Source of the DNA: Neocallimastix lanati (nom. inval.)
Taxonomy: Eukaryota > Neocallimastigomycota > Neocallimastigomycetes > Neocallimastigales > Neocallimastigaceae
NCBI GenBank assembly: GCA_016946835.1
Contig: JACVTC010000026.1
Location: 1,268,501 to 1,332,500 of the forward strand
DNA: 64,000 bases
Reading direction: 5' to 3'
The position numbers and the translations under genes are program-made. Below are positions 44,790-55,261 of this stretch, one piece after another; position 1 is the stretch's first letter, and each line of letters opens with the position of its first letter. The notes beneath the pieces are model-generated. The model was not told the DNA's origin and made no database searches. It saw only the letters and a program-made list of their open reading frames with translations.

Positions 44790-45537
44790 TGTAAAATGTT
44801 CCTTATGGAGCAGATTACAATTACGAAAAAAAAAAAACAAAAACAAAAACAACACTATCAATAACAATACTCAAATGAAATTTATTTTTTAAAAAAAATT
44901 CTTTTATTAATCACTTTATTATAAAAATTCTTTTTATTAGTTATTAACTGCAAAATAGTTAATAACAACTACATTTTCTTTAATAGAATAATTTTACATG
45001 TATTTATATTTTTTCTTAATTATATTATAATATACTATTTCTATTTATTTAAATATATATTCAATATAAAATAAACAAAAACTAATCTAAAATTAAATAA
45101 AGTTATAAAAAACTAAAACTAATTCAATAAGCTTTTTATTCAATTTGTTTTGACTCAAATTGAATAAGTTCTTATTTATTATTTATTTATTATTCTTTTA
45201 TTATTAATACTATTAATTATATATTACTATTTAATTTTTATGATTATTAAACTAAACTAAAATTAAACTAAACTAAAATTAAACTAAACTAAAATTATTA
45301 ATATATTTTATTACTAAATTTTAGGTTATTTAAAAATTAATTTTATATTTTTAAATTTATATATTATATGAAATATAAATTTATTATTAATTTTCATAAA
45401 TCAATTAATTTCATAAATTAATATATTTTACATAAAATAATGCATTAGCATTATTTTGTAAACGTGAATTACATTAAATAATTTAATGTACAAAATAAAT
45501 TAATTAATGTACTAAAGATATTGATCATATCTTTACA
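44790..45537 (-). repeat. 5' LTR of the chromovirus
   Basis: 748 bp, TGTAAAATG...CTTTACA on the plus strand. Sense-strand order: TATAAATA (promoter-like), then GTAGTTGTTAT (predicted transcript start), which overlaps a perfect 10-bp hairpin (GTTATTAACT / AGTTAATAAC). The outer flank CAAAG does not match the GCAAG at the other end. Confidence 0.93.
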
Positions 45538-48500
45538 CAAAGCTATTACATTATTATTCAAAAAACGGGTTACACTAAAAACTATTAATAATAGAAATAA
45601 AACTATTGGTGTTTTTACTGAAAACAATAATAATCAAATCTTCATTACTTCTGAACTGTGTTTCCACAATGAAACAAATATGATTAACTCAGTCCAAAAA
45701 TTAGATGAAGCAAGCAAGCTAATTTGGCATAGAAGGTTAGGACATTTTATCATCAAAATCTAGAAAAATATTTGAGTTACACAATATTAAAGAACCAATA
45801 TGTATAGATTGTAACATTGTAAAGATGAAGAGAAAACCACATAATAAATCTGTTGAAAAATCCACTAGAAAATTAGAAATTATACATTCTGATATTATTG
45901 GTCCTTTGAATGAATCAATAAATGGATACAAATTTATTTTAACGTTTATTGATGAAGCAGCAAGAAAAGGATGGTTATTCAATATGAAAAGTAAAACCGA
46001 GGCCATCGATTTAATTTTGGACATACTGAAGTGCTTAAATAACCTATTTGATAATTATAAAATAAAATATTTCAAATCAGATCAGGGACGTGAATACCAA
46101 AATAAAAAATTGATAAAATTTTGTAGTGAAAATGTTATAACAAAAATTTATTCTCCTCCATACAACCCTGAAAATAATGGTCTTGTTGAGAGATTTAACC
46201 AAATAGTTATTTCATGTGCTAAAACACTACTATATTGGAGCAAACTTAGTCAGAATTTCTGTGATTATGCGGTAATTTATGCTAATTACCTATATAATCA
46301 CGCCCCACACTCCGGAATCAATAATAAAATCCCAAATGAAATTTTCTTCAACAAAAAGATAAATATTAATCATATTAGAACGTTTGGTCGTATTACAAAT
46401 TATTTTATTGAAAATAATAATAATATAAATAAAATGGATCCAAAATCAAAAAAGGGGATCTTCCTGGGCTACAAGGAAACTTCAAATTCATATATTGTGA
46501 TGGATTTGATGGATTTTGAAAATTACAAAATACACCAGGTATCAACAATTGTATGTTTTGAGGATTCACCAGCGAACATTTCACTATCAAATATATACAT
46601 CAAACACAATATCCACAATAATTTCTTTGAATATTATTTCACAAAATCAAATATTGCACAAAATGCTAAATTATTGAATGAAAACAATGATAGTACAAGT
46701 ACAGATTTAAATTGTATAAATAAAAATATAAAACATATGGAACATAACAATAACAATTTTTATATCAATGGATTTTATAATAATAAATTAATTCATAACA
46801 AATTGGATTATTGTAATTTATTAAAGTATAATTATAATACTTCAAATAATTCCCGTGATATATTAAAATCTAATTTAAATCACTATAGCAATGAAGATCA
46901 AAAGTTTTTCATATATAATAATAATGACAATAATAATATAGACAATCTTAAATTAAAAATGTTCATTAATAATAATGACACACGTGAGTTACCAATTAAA
47001 CATTTAATTAATCATGAAACCACTAATAATCATAAAAGAATTAAAATTCATAATTTTAATCCCAATAAATCTTATATTGCATCCATAAACATAAATATTC
47101 CTAATACTTATTATGATGCACTAAATTCACGTGATCATATACATTGGGAAAAAGCTATTATTGAAGAACTCAATAATTTTTACTTCAACAATATTATGAA
47201 ATATGTTCCAACTGTTCCAAAGGGTAAATCAATTATAACTACTAAATGGATTTTTTCTGTTAAGAAAGACTCAAACAATAAAATTTACAAATACAAAGCA
47301 AGGTTAGTGGCAAAGGGTTTCCGCCAAAAATATGGGATTGATTTTGAATTAACATATTCTCCTACTCTAAATATTGACGGTCTTAAATTTATAATAGCCC
47401 TAGCCGCAAAATTTCAATGGAATATCTTCCAACTGGATATTAAATCTGTCTATCTTAATGTCCCTCTTGATAAAGAGATTTATACAACTATTCCACCTGG
47501 CCTGGAGATCCCAACTACAACAATAGTTTCTGGGGATTAAAGAAGGCCTTCTATGGATTAAAACAATCAGGGAGACAATGGAACTATACGATAACAAATT
47601 TCTTACTATCCTTAGGATCCATTCAACTATCGATTGAAAAATGTATATTTAAGAAGTTATTAAATAATAAATTAATATGCATTATAGGACTTTATGTTGA
47701 CGACATGATAATTATCGGAGAACAGGATGAAGTATATAATTTTATTAAAGAAATAAAAATAAAGTTTAAAATATATAAATGTGGCGCTGTTGATAGTATC
47801 CTAGGGATAAATGTACGATTAGAAAAACATTTTACATACTCAATCTCCCAGAGAATTTTATCATGAATTTATTGGATAAATACAACATATGTAATGTTAA
47901 AAAATCAAAAACACCGTGTACAGGTAACAATAGTATTTCTGAAAACGAAACACCGTTCGATAAAACCATTTAAAAGAGCGCCATTGGAGCACTAATATTT
48001 TTATCGAGATGCACACGACCGGATATTTCTTTCGCAGTTAATAAAGCTGCAGAAAAAGCGAAGAACCAAATTTATCAGATTGGAAAATGATTGTTAATAT
48101 TTTTAAGTATTTAAATTCTACAAAACACTACAAAATTGTTTATAATGGGGTTGGTCATATAAATGCATATTCAGACTCGGATTTTGCAGGGGACTCATAT
48201 GATAGAAAATTCACGTCTGGGTATATTATATTAATGGGAAACTCAACAATATGTTGGTCGTCCAAAAAACAGTCAGTCATTGAAACATCTACAACGGAAG
48301 CCGAGTATATTAGTACGTCAGAGTGTATAAAGAAGATATTATGGATTAGAAATATCATTAAAGAATTATTAAATATTGATAAAGAAATAACAATATATAC
48401 AGACAATTTATCAAGCAAGACCACTATGGAAAACGGGGATTTAAATTCAAAACTAAAACATATTGATATTAAATACCATTTTAATAGAGACAATATAGAC

Positions 48501-48657
48501 AAACGCCGAATTAAATTAGAATACGTTAATACAAATAAAATGATGGCAGATATACTAACAAAAGATGTAAATGGAAATAAAATGACTATTTTTGCAAATT
48601 ATATTATTAATTAAACTATTATATCAACACAAATATAAAAATAAATTTGAAGGGAAG
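45538..48657 (+). pseudogene. Copia Y pol: protease end, integrase, RT, RNase H
   Basis: Starts mid-protease region. Integrase: IWHRRLGHF, IHSDIIGPLNES, FKSDQGREYQNK, NPENNGLVERFNQ. RT: TTKWIFSVKKDSNNK, FQLDIKSVYLNVPL, YGLKQSGRQWNYT, YVDDMIIIG. RNase H: AYSDSDFAGDSYDRKFTSG, ETSTTEAEYIS, TDNLSSK, ending at TAA 48612-48614. Frameshifts near 45755, 47505 and 47865 and a TAA at about 47969 inactivate it. The purine tract AAGGGAAG (about 48650-48657) abuts the LTR. Confidence 0.9.
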
Positions 48658-48784
48658 TGTTAACTACAATAATAACTATATATCATGTGATAAATAAGTA
48701 AACATAAAATAATGTTATTTAGTTTTATGTATAAAAACACATGAAAATATTTTTAAATAAAAGTTGTTCTTAACGTTTTTAACA
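48658..48784 (+). repeat. 3' LTR of copia Y
   Basis: 127 bp, TGTTAAC...TTTTAACA, with matching 6-bp inverted ends. The first 42 nt equal those at 32502-32543; after that the two diverge. It is followed at once by (ATT)n. Confidence 0.75.
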
Positions 48785-49087
<303 letters not shown>

Positions 49088-49162
49088 GTTGTTATATATA
49101 TAAATTTTAATTATTTTTTTTATAAAATATTTTTTATACTTTATTTTTAATAAATTATAATT

Positions 49163-49413
49163 TGTTAAAAATAAAGTTCAAATAGTATAGTAATTTATAT
49201 TATATATATTTAAATCTCTATGTATGTATGTATGTATGTGGCTTAATACATATAATATTAATATGAAGTTATTGTGTAATTGATGTAGTAAAAAACTAAT
49301 ACATGTAATTAGTATAAAATAAAATAATAATTTAATAATTAAATAAAATAGAACTTAAATAAATAAAAAAAAAAAAATAAAAAAATAAAATAAAATAAAA
49401 ATAAAAAACAAAA
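49163..49413 (+). repeat. 5' LTR of copia C
   Basis: TGTTAAAAATAAAG to ...AAACAAAA. The non-canonical 3' end is fixed by the identical end of the 3' copy and the TAATT duplication. It contains (TATG)n at about 49220-49239. Confidence 0.95.
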
Positions 49414-49427
49414 GATTAAGAGTCTCA
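49414..49427 (+). promoter_or_regulatory. Primer-binding site of copia C (tRNA-Lys anticodon arm)
   Basis: GATTAAGAGTCTCA abuts the LTR directly and is complementary to 14 nt of the tRNA-Lys(CUU) anticodon arm. The gag ATG follows 9 nt later. Confidence 0.78.
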
Positions 49428-49436
49428 TTAGCAGTA

Positions 49437-50477
49437 ATGAGTGAAAAAAGGAATATAACGAATACTGTTGAAGAAACAGTAAATACATTAAACCAAATAA
49501 ATACAGTAAACATAGCAAATAAACCAACTACTACAAAACACCTATTAACATCAAATAACTACAGACTATGGTTAACGGATATGGATCTTTTATTAGTTAT
49601 TAATGATGTTGATGACTATGTTTACGAAGAAAAGGTAAAAGTTATAAAGAAAAACAAAATAGCTAAAGAAAATCTAAAGAAATATAAAAAGGTTAGAGGT
49701 TGTGATGACCTATATTATGAAAAAGACGTCACAAAAGAAATGATAAAGCTAGATTCTTTAGCTAAGCATCTGATAAACAATAGCATATCAGATGAAATCA
49801 AAATTAAATTAGATTTTCAAAGATCTAGTGCCTATCAAATTTGGAACATTTTAAAAGCAAGTAATACTAGATCAAATGAAGAAAGGAAATTAGAATTAAA
49901 AAATAAGTTAGAGAATATGAAATATAACAAAGAAAATGATATTTCATTATTTATTGAAGAAATGAACAACATTTTCAATGAATTAAGTAGTCTTGAAATG
50001 GAAATCAGCGATGAGAAGAAATTTGAATATCTTTATCTCGCTCTTCCATATGAAATAACATTGGAAGTTAACATAATGGACCACGATGGGAAATGGGAAG
50101 ATGTTACCAAATGTCTAAAAAAGAAGGTCCCTAAGCTAAAATATCTTAAGGAACTTAGAAAAGAAAATAACCACAAGAATAATACAGTAATAAACGTTAA
50201 CTCAATGACCAAGAAAAATAGATTCACACCAAGAAACAACAGAGGAAGAAAAAGATGTTATATATGTAACAAGCTAGGACATATAGCACGGGACTGTTGG
50301 CATAATGAAAAGAACAAAAGAAAAAAGAACAATAATATCAAAGCCAACAACGCAAGTATAAACAAAGAGGATGGGTATTGCGAATTTGCTGATGCTCAAA
50401 TAAGCCTCGAAGATTACAATTCAGATGAAGATATCCAATCCTCATACTCCGTTCGACCGAGGCGTGGACGCTACTAA
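49437..50477 (+). CDS. gag: Copia C Gag
   Basis: 346 aa from ATG 49437. The N-terminal half has copia gag features (HLLTSNNYRLWLTDMDLLL; SSAYQIWNILKAS), and a CCHC zinc knuckle CYICNKLGHIARDC with flanking basic residues lies at about residues 278-292. It forms the cytoplasmic virus-like particle and binds RNA. It ends at TAA 50475-50477, overlapping pol by 74 nt of shared open frame (50404-50477). Confidence 0.95.
   Translation: MSEKRNITNTVEETVNTLNQINTVNIANKPTTTKHLLTSNNYRLWLTDMDLLLVINDVDDYVYEEKVKVIKKNKIAKENLKKYKKVRGCDDLYYEKDVTKEMIKLDSLAKHLINNSISDEIKIKLDFQRSSAYQIWNILKASNTRSNEERKLELKNKLENMKYNKENDISLFIEEMNNIFNELSSLEMEISDEKKFEYLYLALPYEITLEVNIMDHDGKWEDVTKCLKKKVPKLKYLKELRKENNHKNNTVINVNSMTKKNRFTPRNNRGRKRCYICNKLGHIARDCWHNEKNKRKKNNNIKANNASINKEDGYCEFADAQISLEDYNSDEDIQSSYSVRPRRGRY
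50404..50477 (+). promoter_or_regulatory. Gag-pol overlap, candidate +1 frameshift region
   Basis: The pol frame is +1 relative to gag and is closed upstream by a TAA at 50401. The shift must therefore occur in these 74 nt. The end of the overlap (50450-50473) is a run of G/C-rich codons (GTT CGA CCG AGG CGT GGA CGC TAC) that stand out in this DNA. Ty1 shifts +1 at CUU AGG C; here CCG AGG C is the closest look-alike. Confidence 0.6.
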
Positions 50478-53400
50478 AGCAGAAAATAACATGCCGAGAC
50501 AAAACCTCAGTTATTATGTGACTGCCCCGTCAACTAAAGCGAAGCTACCAAGTAATATAGTCAGTTGGACAATTGACTCCGGAGCCACCTATCACATGAC
50601 AAATGCATTATCAAGTTTAATAGATAAGATAAGGTGTGAAGAAATTATCCAATTCGCTGACGGAGGTACAGTTACTGCTACGTACAAAGGTACGTACGTA
50701 GGCTATATTAACAATAATGAAATTACATTACGAAATGTATTATATATTCCTAAATTCAAAAGAAGTTTGTTGTCAATAGACAACTTAAGTGAAGAAGGTT
50801 ATAAAACAATATTTTACAATTTTAATAATAAAAATTTAGTTACCATTTACAACAAAGAAGGCAAAAGGATATTTACTACCAAATCTAATAAATCCAAAAT
50901 ATATAAAGTATGGACTTTCAAAAATAAAATAGAATATAATAGGGACAACAACAAAAAGACTATTACATGTGACAATATTATAAAAGCTTTTAACACAGAA
51001 AACATGGAGCTATGGCACCGCCGTCTTGGCCACTTTTATATAGATAACATTAAGGAAAAATTAAATAATATAAACATACAAAATAAATGTATAATATGTG
51101 CGTCCAAGATGAGAAATAAACCTTATAACAAAGCAAGAAACAAGTCAAAAGAGCCGTTTGAACTTATACATATGGATACAGTGTCATCCCTAGATAGCTC
51201 CATATATGGAAATAAATATTTCTTAAGCATATTAGATGATTATACCAGGTACGGATGGGTCTTTTTTATGAACTCAAAAGCCGAAGTGTTCAATATTTTC
51301 AGAAAATGGTATAAGAAAGTCACCAACATTTTCAACAAAAATATTAAATATATACGAACCGACAATGGTACTGAGTTTACAAATAATAACTTTAGGAAAT
51401 TTTGTGAAGAAAATGGTATTGAACAACAATTTTCAATACCTTACAACCCACAGCAAAACGGAAGAGCCGAACGTTTTCAAGAAACCCTCATTTATAACGC
51501 CACCGCCATGCTCAAAGACGGTAAGCTAAATCATAAATATTGGGAAGATGCTGTAAGGACAGCAAATTACATTCATAATAGGTTACCACATAATGGTAAC
51601 AACAACAAAGTGCCTTTTGAGGAATTATATCAAGAAAAGGTCGATTATGAAAAGTTTAGAGTATTTGGTTGCCAAGTTTACTTTTATATCCCAAAACAAT
51701 TTAGGCGAAAATTCAACGGAACCTCCCTTCCTGGAATATTTTTAGGATATGATGATAAAAATCCAACAGCCTACATAATATATGATACTACAAATAATAA
51801 AATAGTCCTTTCAAGGACAGTTGAATTCTTCGAAGATACCCCTGGTAATATTTCCGCACCTTCTACAAGACCAGAAATATATAACTTTGAGGTTAATATG
51901 GAAGAATACGATGAAAATAACAAAAATACAGTATTACTCCAAGACTATAATAACAAAAATAAGGAACATGAAAATAAAGAGACAACAGAAAATAGAGAAG
52001 AAAATAAAAATAATAACAATATAAATAATAATGATAACTTAAATAATTTAAATAATAATTATTTAGAAAATAATAATTTAAATAATAATAATAATATAAA
52101 TAATAATTATCCAAATGATAATAATTTAAATAAATATAATTTTAATAAAAATTATTTAAATGATAATAATATTAATTTTACTTATAGTCCTAATCCAAAT
52201 AAAAATTTTCAAGAATTAAATTCAAAAGTAAACAAAGAATTAAATTCAAATATAAAAAATGAATTAAATTCAAATGTAAGCAAAGAATTAAATTCAAAAG
52301 TAAACAAAGAATTAAATTCAAAAGTAAACAAAGAATTAAATTCAAATATAAAAAATGAATTAAATTCAAATGTAAACAAAGAATTAAATTCAAATGTAAA
52401 CAAAGAATTAAATTCAAAAGTAAACAAAGAATTAAATTCAAATATAAATAATGAATTAAATTCAAATGTAAACAAAGAATTAAATTCAAATGTAAACAAA
52501 GAATTAAATTCAAATGAAAATAAAGAATTAAATTCAAATGAAAATAAAGAATTAAATAAATTAGATATGAATAATAAATCAAATAATTCTACAATATCAA
52601 ATATTAATAATGATAAAGAAACACCAGATAAAACAAATAATAAGAAAACAAGTAAACGTAAAGGAAAGAGAAAACTTGATTCAGAAACAAAACCTGAATC
52701 AAAGAAATTAAAATCATCAAATTTAAAGGACAAGAACGTTAAACGGAAAGGTAAGAGAAAACTTGATTCTGAATTAAAACCAGAATCAAAGAAAATAAAA
52801 TCATTTGATTTAATGGATATAATAGAAGATAATTTTTCTTTATTATCTACAAAGGAGGAGCTGTGTGAACCCTATAATTATCCTGATATATTCAATAAAA
52901 TTGATAAAAATGAATGGTTACAAGCAGTCAAGGAGGAATTAAACAGCATGAAAAACTTAAAAGTTTATAAGAAAGTTGATAGGGTACCCAAGGGTAGTAA
53001 TATAATAACACCAAAGTGGGTGTTCAGATACAAATATAATTCAGACAATAGTATAAATAAAAGAAAAGCAAGACTGGTAGCCAGAGGTTTTACACAAAAA
53101 CAAGGCATTGATTATAATGAGACGTTCTCGCCCACATTGAAACAGGACTCTTTGAGAATAGCAACTGCTATTGCATCAGCCAATAACTTTAATATATATC
53201 AAATTGATATAAAATCAGCCTACCTAAACGCTACACTAAACGAAGATGTTTATATGGAAATTCCAGAAGGTGCTGAAGATTATAAAAATGGCTATTGGAA
53301 ACTAAATAAAGCCTTGTACGGTTTGAAACAGTCTGGTCGTTTGTGGAACGAGACTTTAAATGAAAAACTTATAAATATTGGTTTTAATAGACTTCGAAGT

Positions 53401-54384
53401 GAACCATGCATTTACGTTAAAATGAATGATCGGAATAAAATTATTTGTCTTCTTACAGTTTATGTAGATGATATATTATTAACAGGTAATGAACATGAAG
53501 TATATAAAACAAAACATTTATTAAAAAATTATTTTAACATAACTGATATAGGTCCTGTGGATACAATCATTGGCATTAAATTTATAAAAGAAAAGGACGG
53601 CTATCTATTGCAACAACATAAATATCTAGAGAATATATTAAGAAAATTTGATATAGATAAGTATAAAATATCTTCAAATATGATACCAGAAGAAAATAAA
53701 GAATTAAGAAAAAGAAAATTCAATATCACGAAATACCAACAAGCTATAGGTAGTTTATTATATCTCGCGATATGTACTAGACCGGATATCTTATTTCCTG
53801 TGAATAAAGCTTCCAGAAAAGCCAAAGATCCAAATTATGAAGATTGGTATAATGTCATCAAAATATTTAGATACCTCAAGGGAAAACCTAATTATGGTTT
53901 AAGGTATTCAGGAAACTTAAAATTAAATGTTTATGTAGATGCAGATTACGGAGGAGATGTAGAGTCTAGAAAATCTACTACGGGTTATATAATTAAAATA
54001 GGTTCAGGACCTACCTCATGGTATTCAAAATTACAACACTGTGTATCTGTATCTTCTGCCGAAAGTGAATATTATGGAATAAATGAATGCGCTAGACATT
54101 GCTTGTGGTATGAAAATGTATTAAATGAATTAAAATTAAATTGTAATTGTATAACAATAAATGTAGATAATAAAGCTGCCATTTATAATTGCGAAAATGA
54201 AACTATTAACCCAAGATCTAGACACATAGACATAAAATATCACCACACAAGAGATCTTATTAAAGAAAATAAAATAAAACTAAAATATATAAAGTCTGAA
54301 GATAATCTAGCCGATGGTTTTACAAAGTATCTTAATACATATCTATTAAATAAATTTAGAGATTCTATTATGGTGAAGTGTTAG
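50425..54384 (+). CDS. pol: Copia C Pol: protease, integrase, RT, RNase H
   Basis: About 1319 codons. Protease SWTIDSGATYHMTN (near 50570). Integrase HHCC (LWHRRLGHFY, CIICASKM) and DDE (IHMDTV, RTDNGTEFTNNN, NPQQNGRAERFQE). An Asn-rich linker with 14 ELNS repeats (52209-52560) and two copies of a basic KRKGKRKLDSE..PESKK segment that look like nuclear localisation signals. RT: TPKWVFRYKY, YNETFSPTLKQDS, QIDIKSAYLNATL, ALYGLKQSGRLWN, YVDDILLTG. RNase H: VYVDADYGGDVESRKSTTG, SVSSAESEYYG, DNKAAIYN. Made as a Gag-Pol fusion after the frameshift; the ATG at 50425 is probably not used as a start. Stop TAG at 54382-54384. Confidence 0.96.
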   Translation: MKISNPHTPFDRGVDATKAENNMPRQNLSYYVTAPSTKAKLPSNIVSWTIDSGATYHMTNALSSLIDKIRCEEIIQFADGGTVTATYKGTYVGYINNNEITLRNVLYIPKFKRSLLSIDNLSEEGYKTIFYNFNNKNLVTIYNKEGKRIFTTKSNKSKIYKVWTFKNKIEYNRDNNKKTITCDNIIKAFNTENMELWHRRLGHFYIDNIKEKLNNINIQNKCIICASKMRNKPYNKARNKSKEPFELIHMDTVSSLDSSIYGNKYFLSILDDYTRYGWVFFMNSKAEVFNIFRKWYKKVTNIFNKNIKYIRTDNGTEFTNNNFRKFCEENGIEQQFSIPYNPQQNGRAERFQETLIYNATAMLKDGKLNHKYWEDAVRTANYIHNRLPHNGNNNKVPFEELYQEKVDYEKFRVFGCQVYFYIPKQFRRKFNGTSLPGIFLGYDDKNPTAYIIYDTTNNKIVLSRTVEFFEDTPGNISAPSTRPEIYNFEVNMEEYDENNKNTVLLQDYNNKNKEHENKETTENREENKNNNNINNNDNLNNLNNNYLENNNLNNNNNINNNYPNDNNLNKYNFNKNYLNDNNINFTYSPNPNKNFQELNSKVNKELNSNIKNELNSNVSKELNSKVNKELNSKVNKELNSNIKNELNSNVNKELNSNVNKELNSKVNKELNSNINNELNSNVNKELNSNVNKELNSNENKELNSNENKELNKLDMNNKSNNSTISNINNDKETPDKTNNKKTSKRKGKRKLDSETKPESKKLKSSNLKDKNVKRKGKRKLDSELKPESKKIKSFDLMDIIEDNFSLLSTKEELCEPYNYPDIFNKIDKNEWLQAVKEELNSMKNLKVYKKVDRVPKGSNIITPKWVFRYKYNSDNSINKRKARLVARGFTQKQGIDYNETFSPTLKQDSLRIATAIASANNFNIYQIDIKSAYLNATLNEDVYMEIPEGAEDYKNGYWKLNKALYGLKQSGRLWNETLNEKLINIGFNRLRSEPCIYVKMNDRNKIICLLTVYVDDILLTGNEHEVYKTKHLLKNYFNITDIGPVDTIIGIKFIKEKDGYLLQQHKYLENILRKFDIDKYKISSNMIPEENKELRKRKFNITKYQQAIGSLLYLAICTRPDILFPVNKASRKAKDPNYEDWYNVIKIFRYLKGKPNYGLRYSGNLKLNVYVDADYGGDVESRKSTTGYIIKIGSGPTSWYSKLQHCVSVSSAESEYYGINECARHCLWYENVLNELKLNCNCITINVDNKAAIYNCENETINPRSRHIDIKYHHTRDLIKENKIKLKYIKSEDNLADGFTKYLNTYLLNKFRDSIMVKC
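52209..52560 (+). repeat. 24-bp tandem repeat coding ELNS(N/K)(V/I)(N/K)K
   Basis: Fourteen copies of an 8-residue unit beginning ELNS inside the pol linker, with variants NVNK, KVNK, NIKN and NENK. All remain in frame; a partial unit ends the array. Confidence 0.93.
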
Positions 54385-54398
54385 TCACAATTGAACTT

Positions 54399-54407
54399 TA
54401 GGAGGAG
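54399..54407 (+). promoter_or_regulatory. Polypurine tract of copia C
   Basis: TAGGAGGAG lies directly before the 3' LTR; its purine part primes plus-strand synthesis. Confidence 0.85.
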
Positions 54408-54658
54408 TGTTAAAAATAAAGTTCAAATAGTATAGTAATTTATATTATATATATTTAAATCTCTATGTATGTATGTATGTATGTGGCTTAATACATATAA
54501 TATTAATATGAAGTTATTGTGTAATTGATGTAGTAAAAAACTAATACATGTAATTAGTATAAAATAAAATAATAATTTAATAATTAAATAAAATAGAACT
54601 TAAATAAATAAAAAAAAAAAAATAAAAAAATAAAATAAAATAAAAATAAAAAACAAAA
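54408..54658 (+). repeat. 3' LTR of copia C
   Basis: 251 bp, read as identical to 49163-49413, followed by the TAATT target duplication. Confidence 0.96.
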
Positions 54659-54663
54659 TAATT

Positions 54664-55081
54664 TAATTAAATAAAATATTAAAATTATAATATATATTAA
54701 TTTTTTATATTCTATATGAAAGATTAAATAAATAAATTTTTTTTTAGTTAAAAGATTTTATATAAAGTTTGCTGAAATGAAATTTTAATATTTTTTCAAA
54801 ATAGAAACAAAATTTTTTTTTGTTTATTTAAAAAAAATTTTTTTTTAAAAAAGTTTTTGTAAGTTTCTTAAACGTGAAATATTTAAAATATATTTAATAA
54901 AAAATTATCATTTAAATAAAAATTACATCAAACAAATAGTAAATATTCAACTAAATAACAATTTTAAACAAATAATTATATATTTATATTTAAATGTTTA
55001 TTTAATTACAATATAAATTTAAATCAAATAATATTAATTTTAATTATTCATAACTTTAGAGAATTTTTAAAAATATTTAAA
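54664..55081. other. Intergenic, no gene seen
   Basis: AT-rich sequence between element C and the dynein light chain start. It presumably holds that gene's promoter; no motif stands out. Confidence 0.6.
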
Positions 55082-55230
55082 ATGGATTCATATCAAGGAA
55101 CCGAAGAAGTTAGTTTTATTTTATATTTAATTAAATATATATAAAGAATTTATTACTAATATAAAGTAAATATCTTACTAATAATAGAAAGCTTTTAGCG
55201 TTGAAGAAGTAACAGGAATCATCAAAGAGG

Positions 55231-55261
<31 letters not shown>

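Larger units (their letters stand above)
38586..45537 (-). mobile_element. Complete Ty3/gypsy chromovirus
   Basis: Two LTRs (731 and 748 bp; main differences a 17-nt indel and an A-run), a self-complementary primer site beside the 5' LTR, a leader with pentapeptide-coding repeats, one fused gag-pol frame with a C-terminal chromodomain, and a polypurine tract (39317-39326) touching the stop codon. Similar LTRs and an unbroken frame point to a young, possibly active copy. Its flanks do not match each other because of a later inversion. Confidence 0.95.
49163..54658 (+). mobile_element. Intact Ty1/copia LTR retrotransposon (element C)
   Basis: Two 251-bp LTRs that read identical by eye, a 5-bp target duplication TAATT (49158-49162, 54659-54663), PBS, gag and pol in overlapping frames, and a polypurine tract. 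No stops or shifts other than the gag-pol overlap. This is the youngest-looking element in the window. Confidence 0.96.

Noticed and set aside
45521-45763. Separate small gene in front of copia Y
   Set aside because: The frame begins inside the Ty3 LTR. Its body (KLIWHRRLGHF) is the copia protease-integrase junction, followed by a frameshift.
52190-52733. Minus-strand Leu/Phe-rich repeat frames
   Set aside because: Antisense shadows of the ELNS repeat array in copia C pol.
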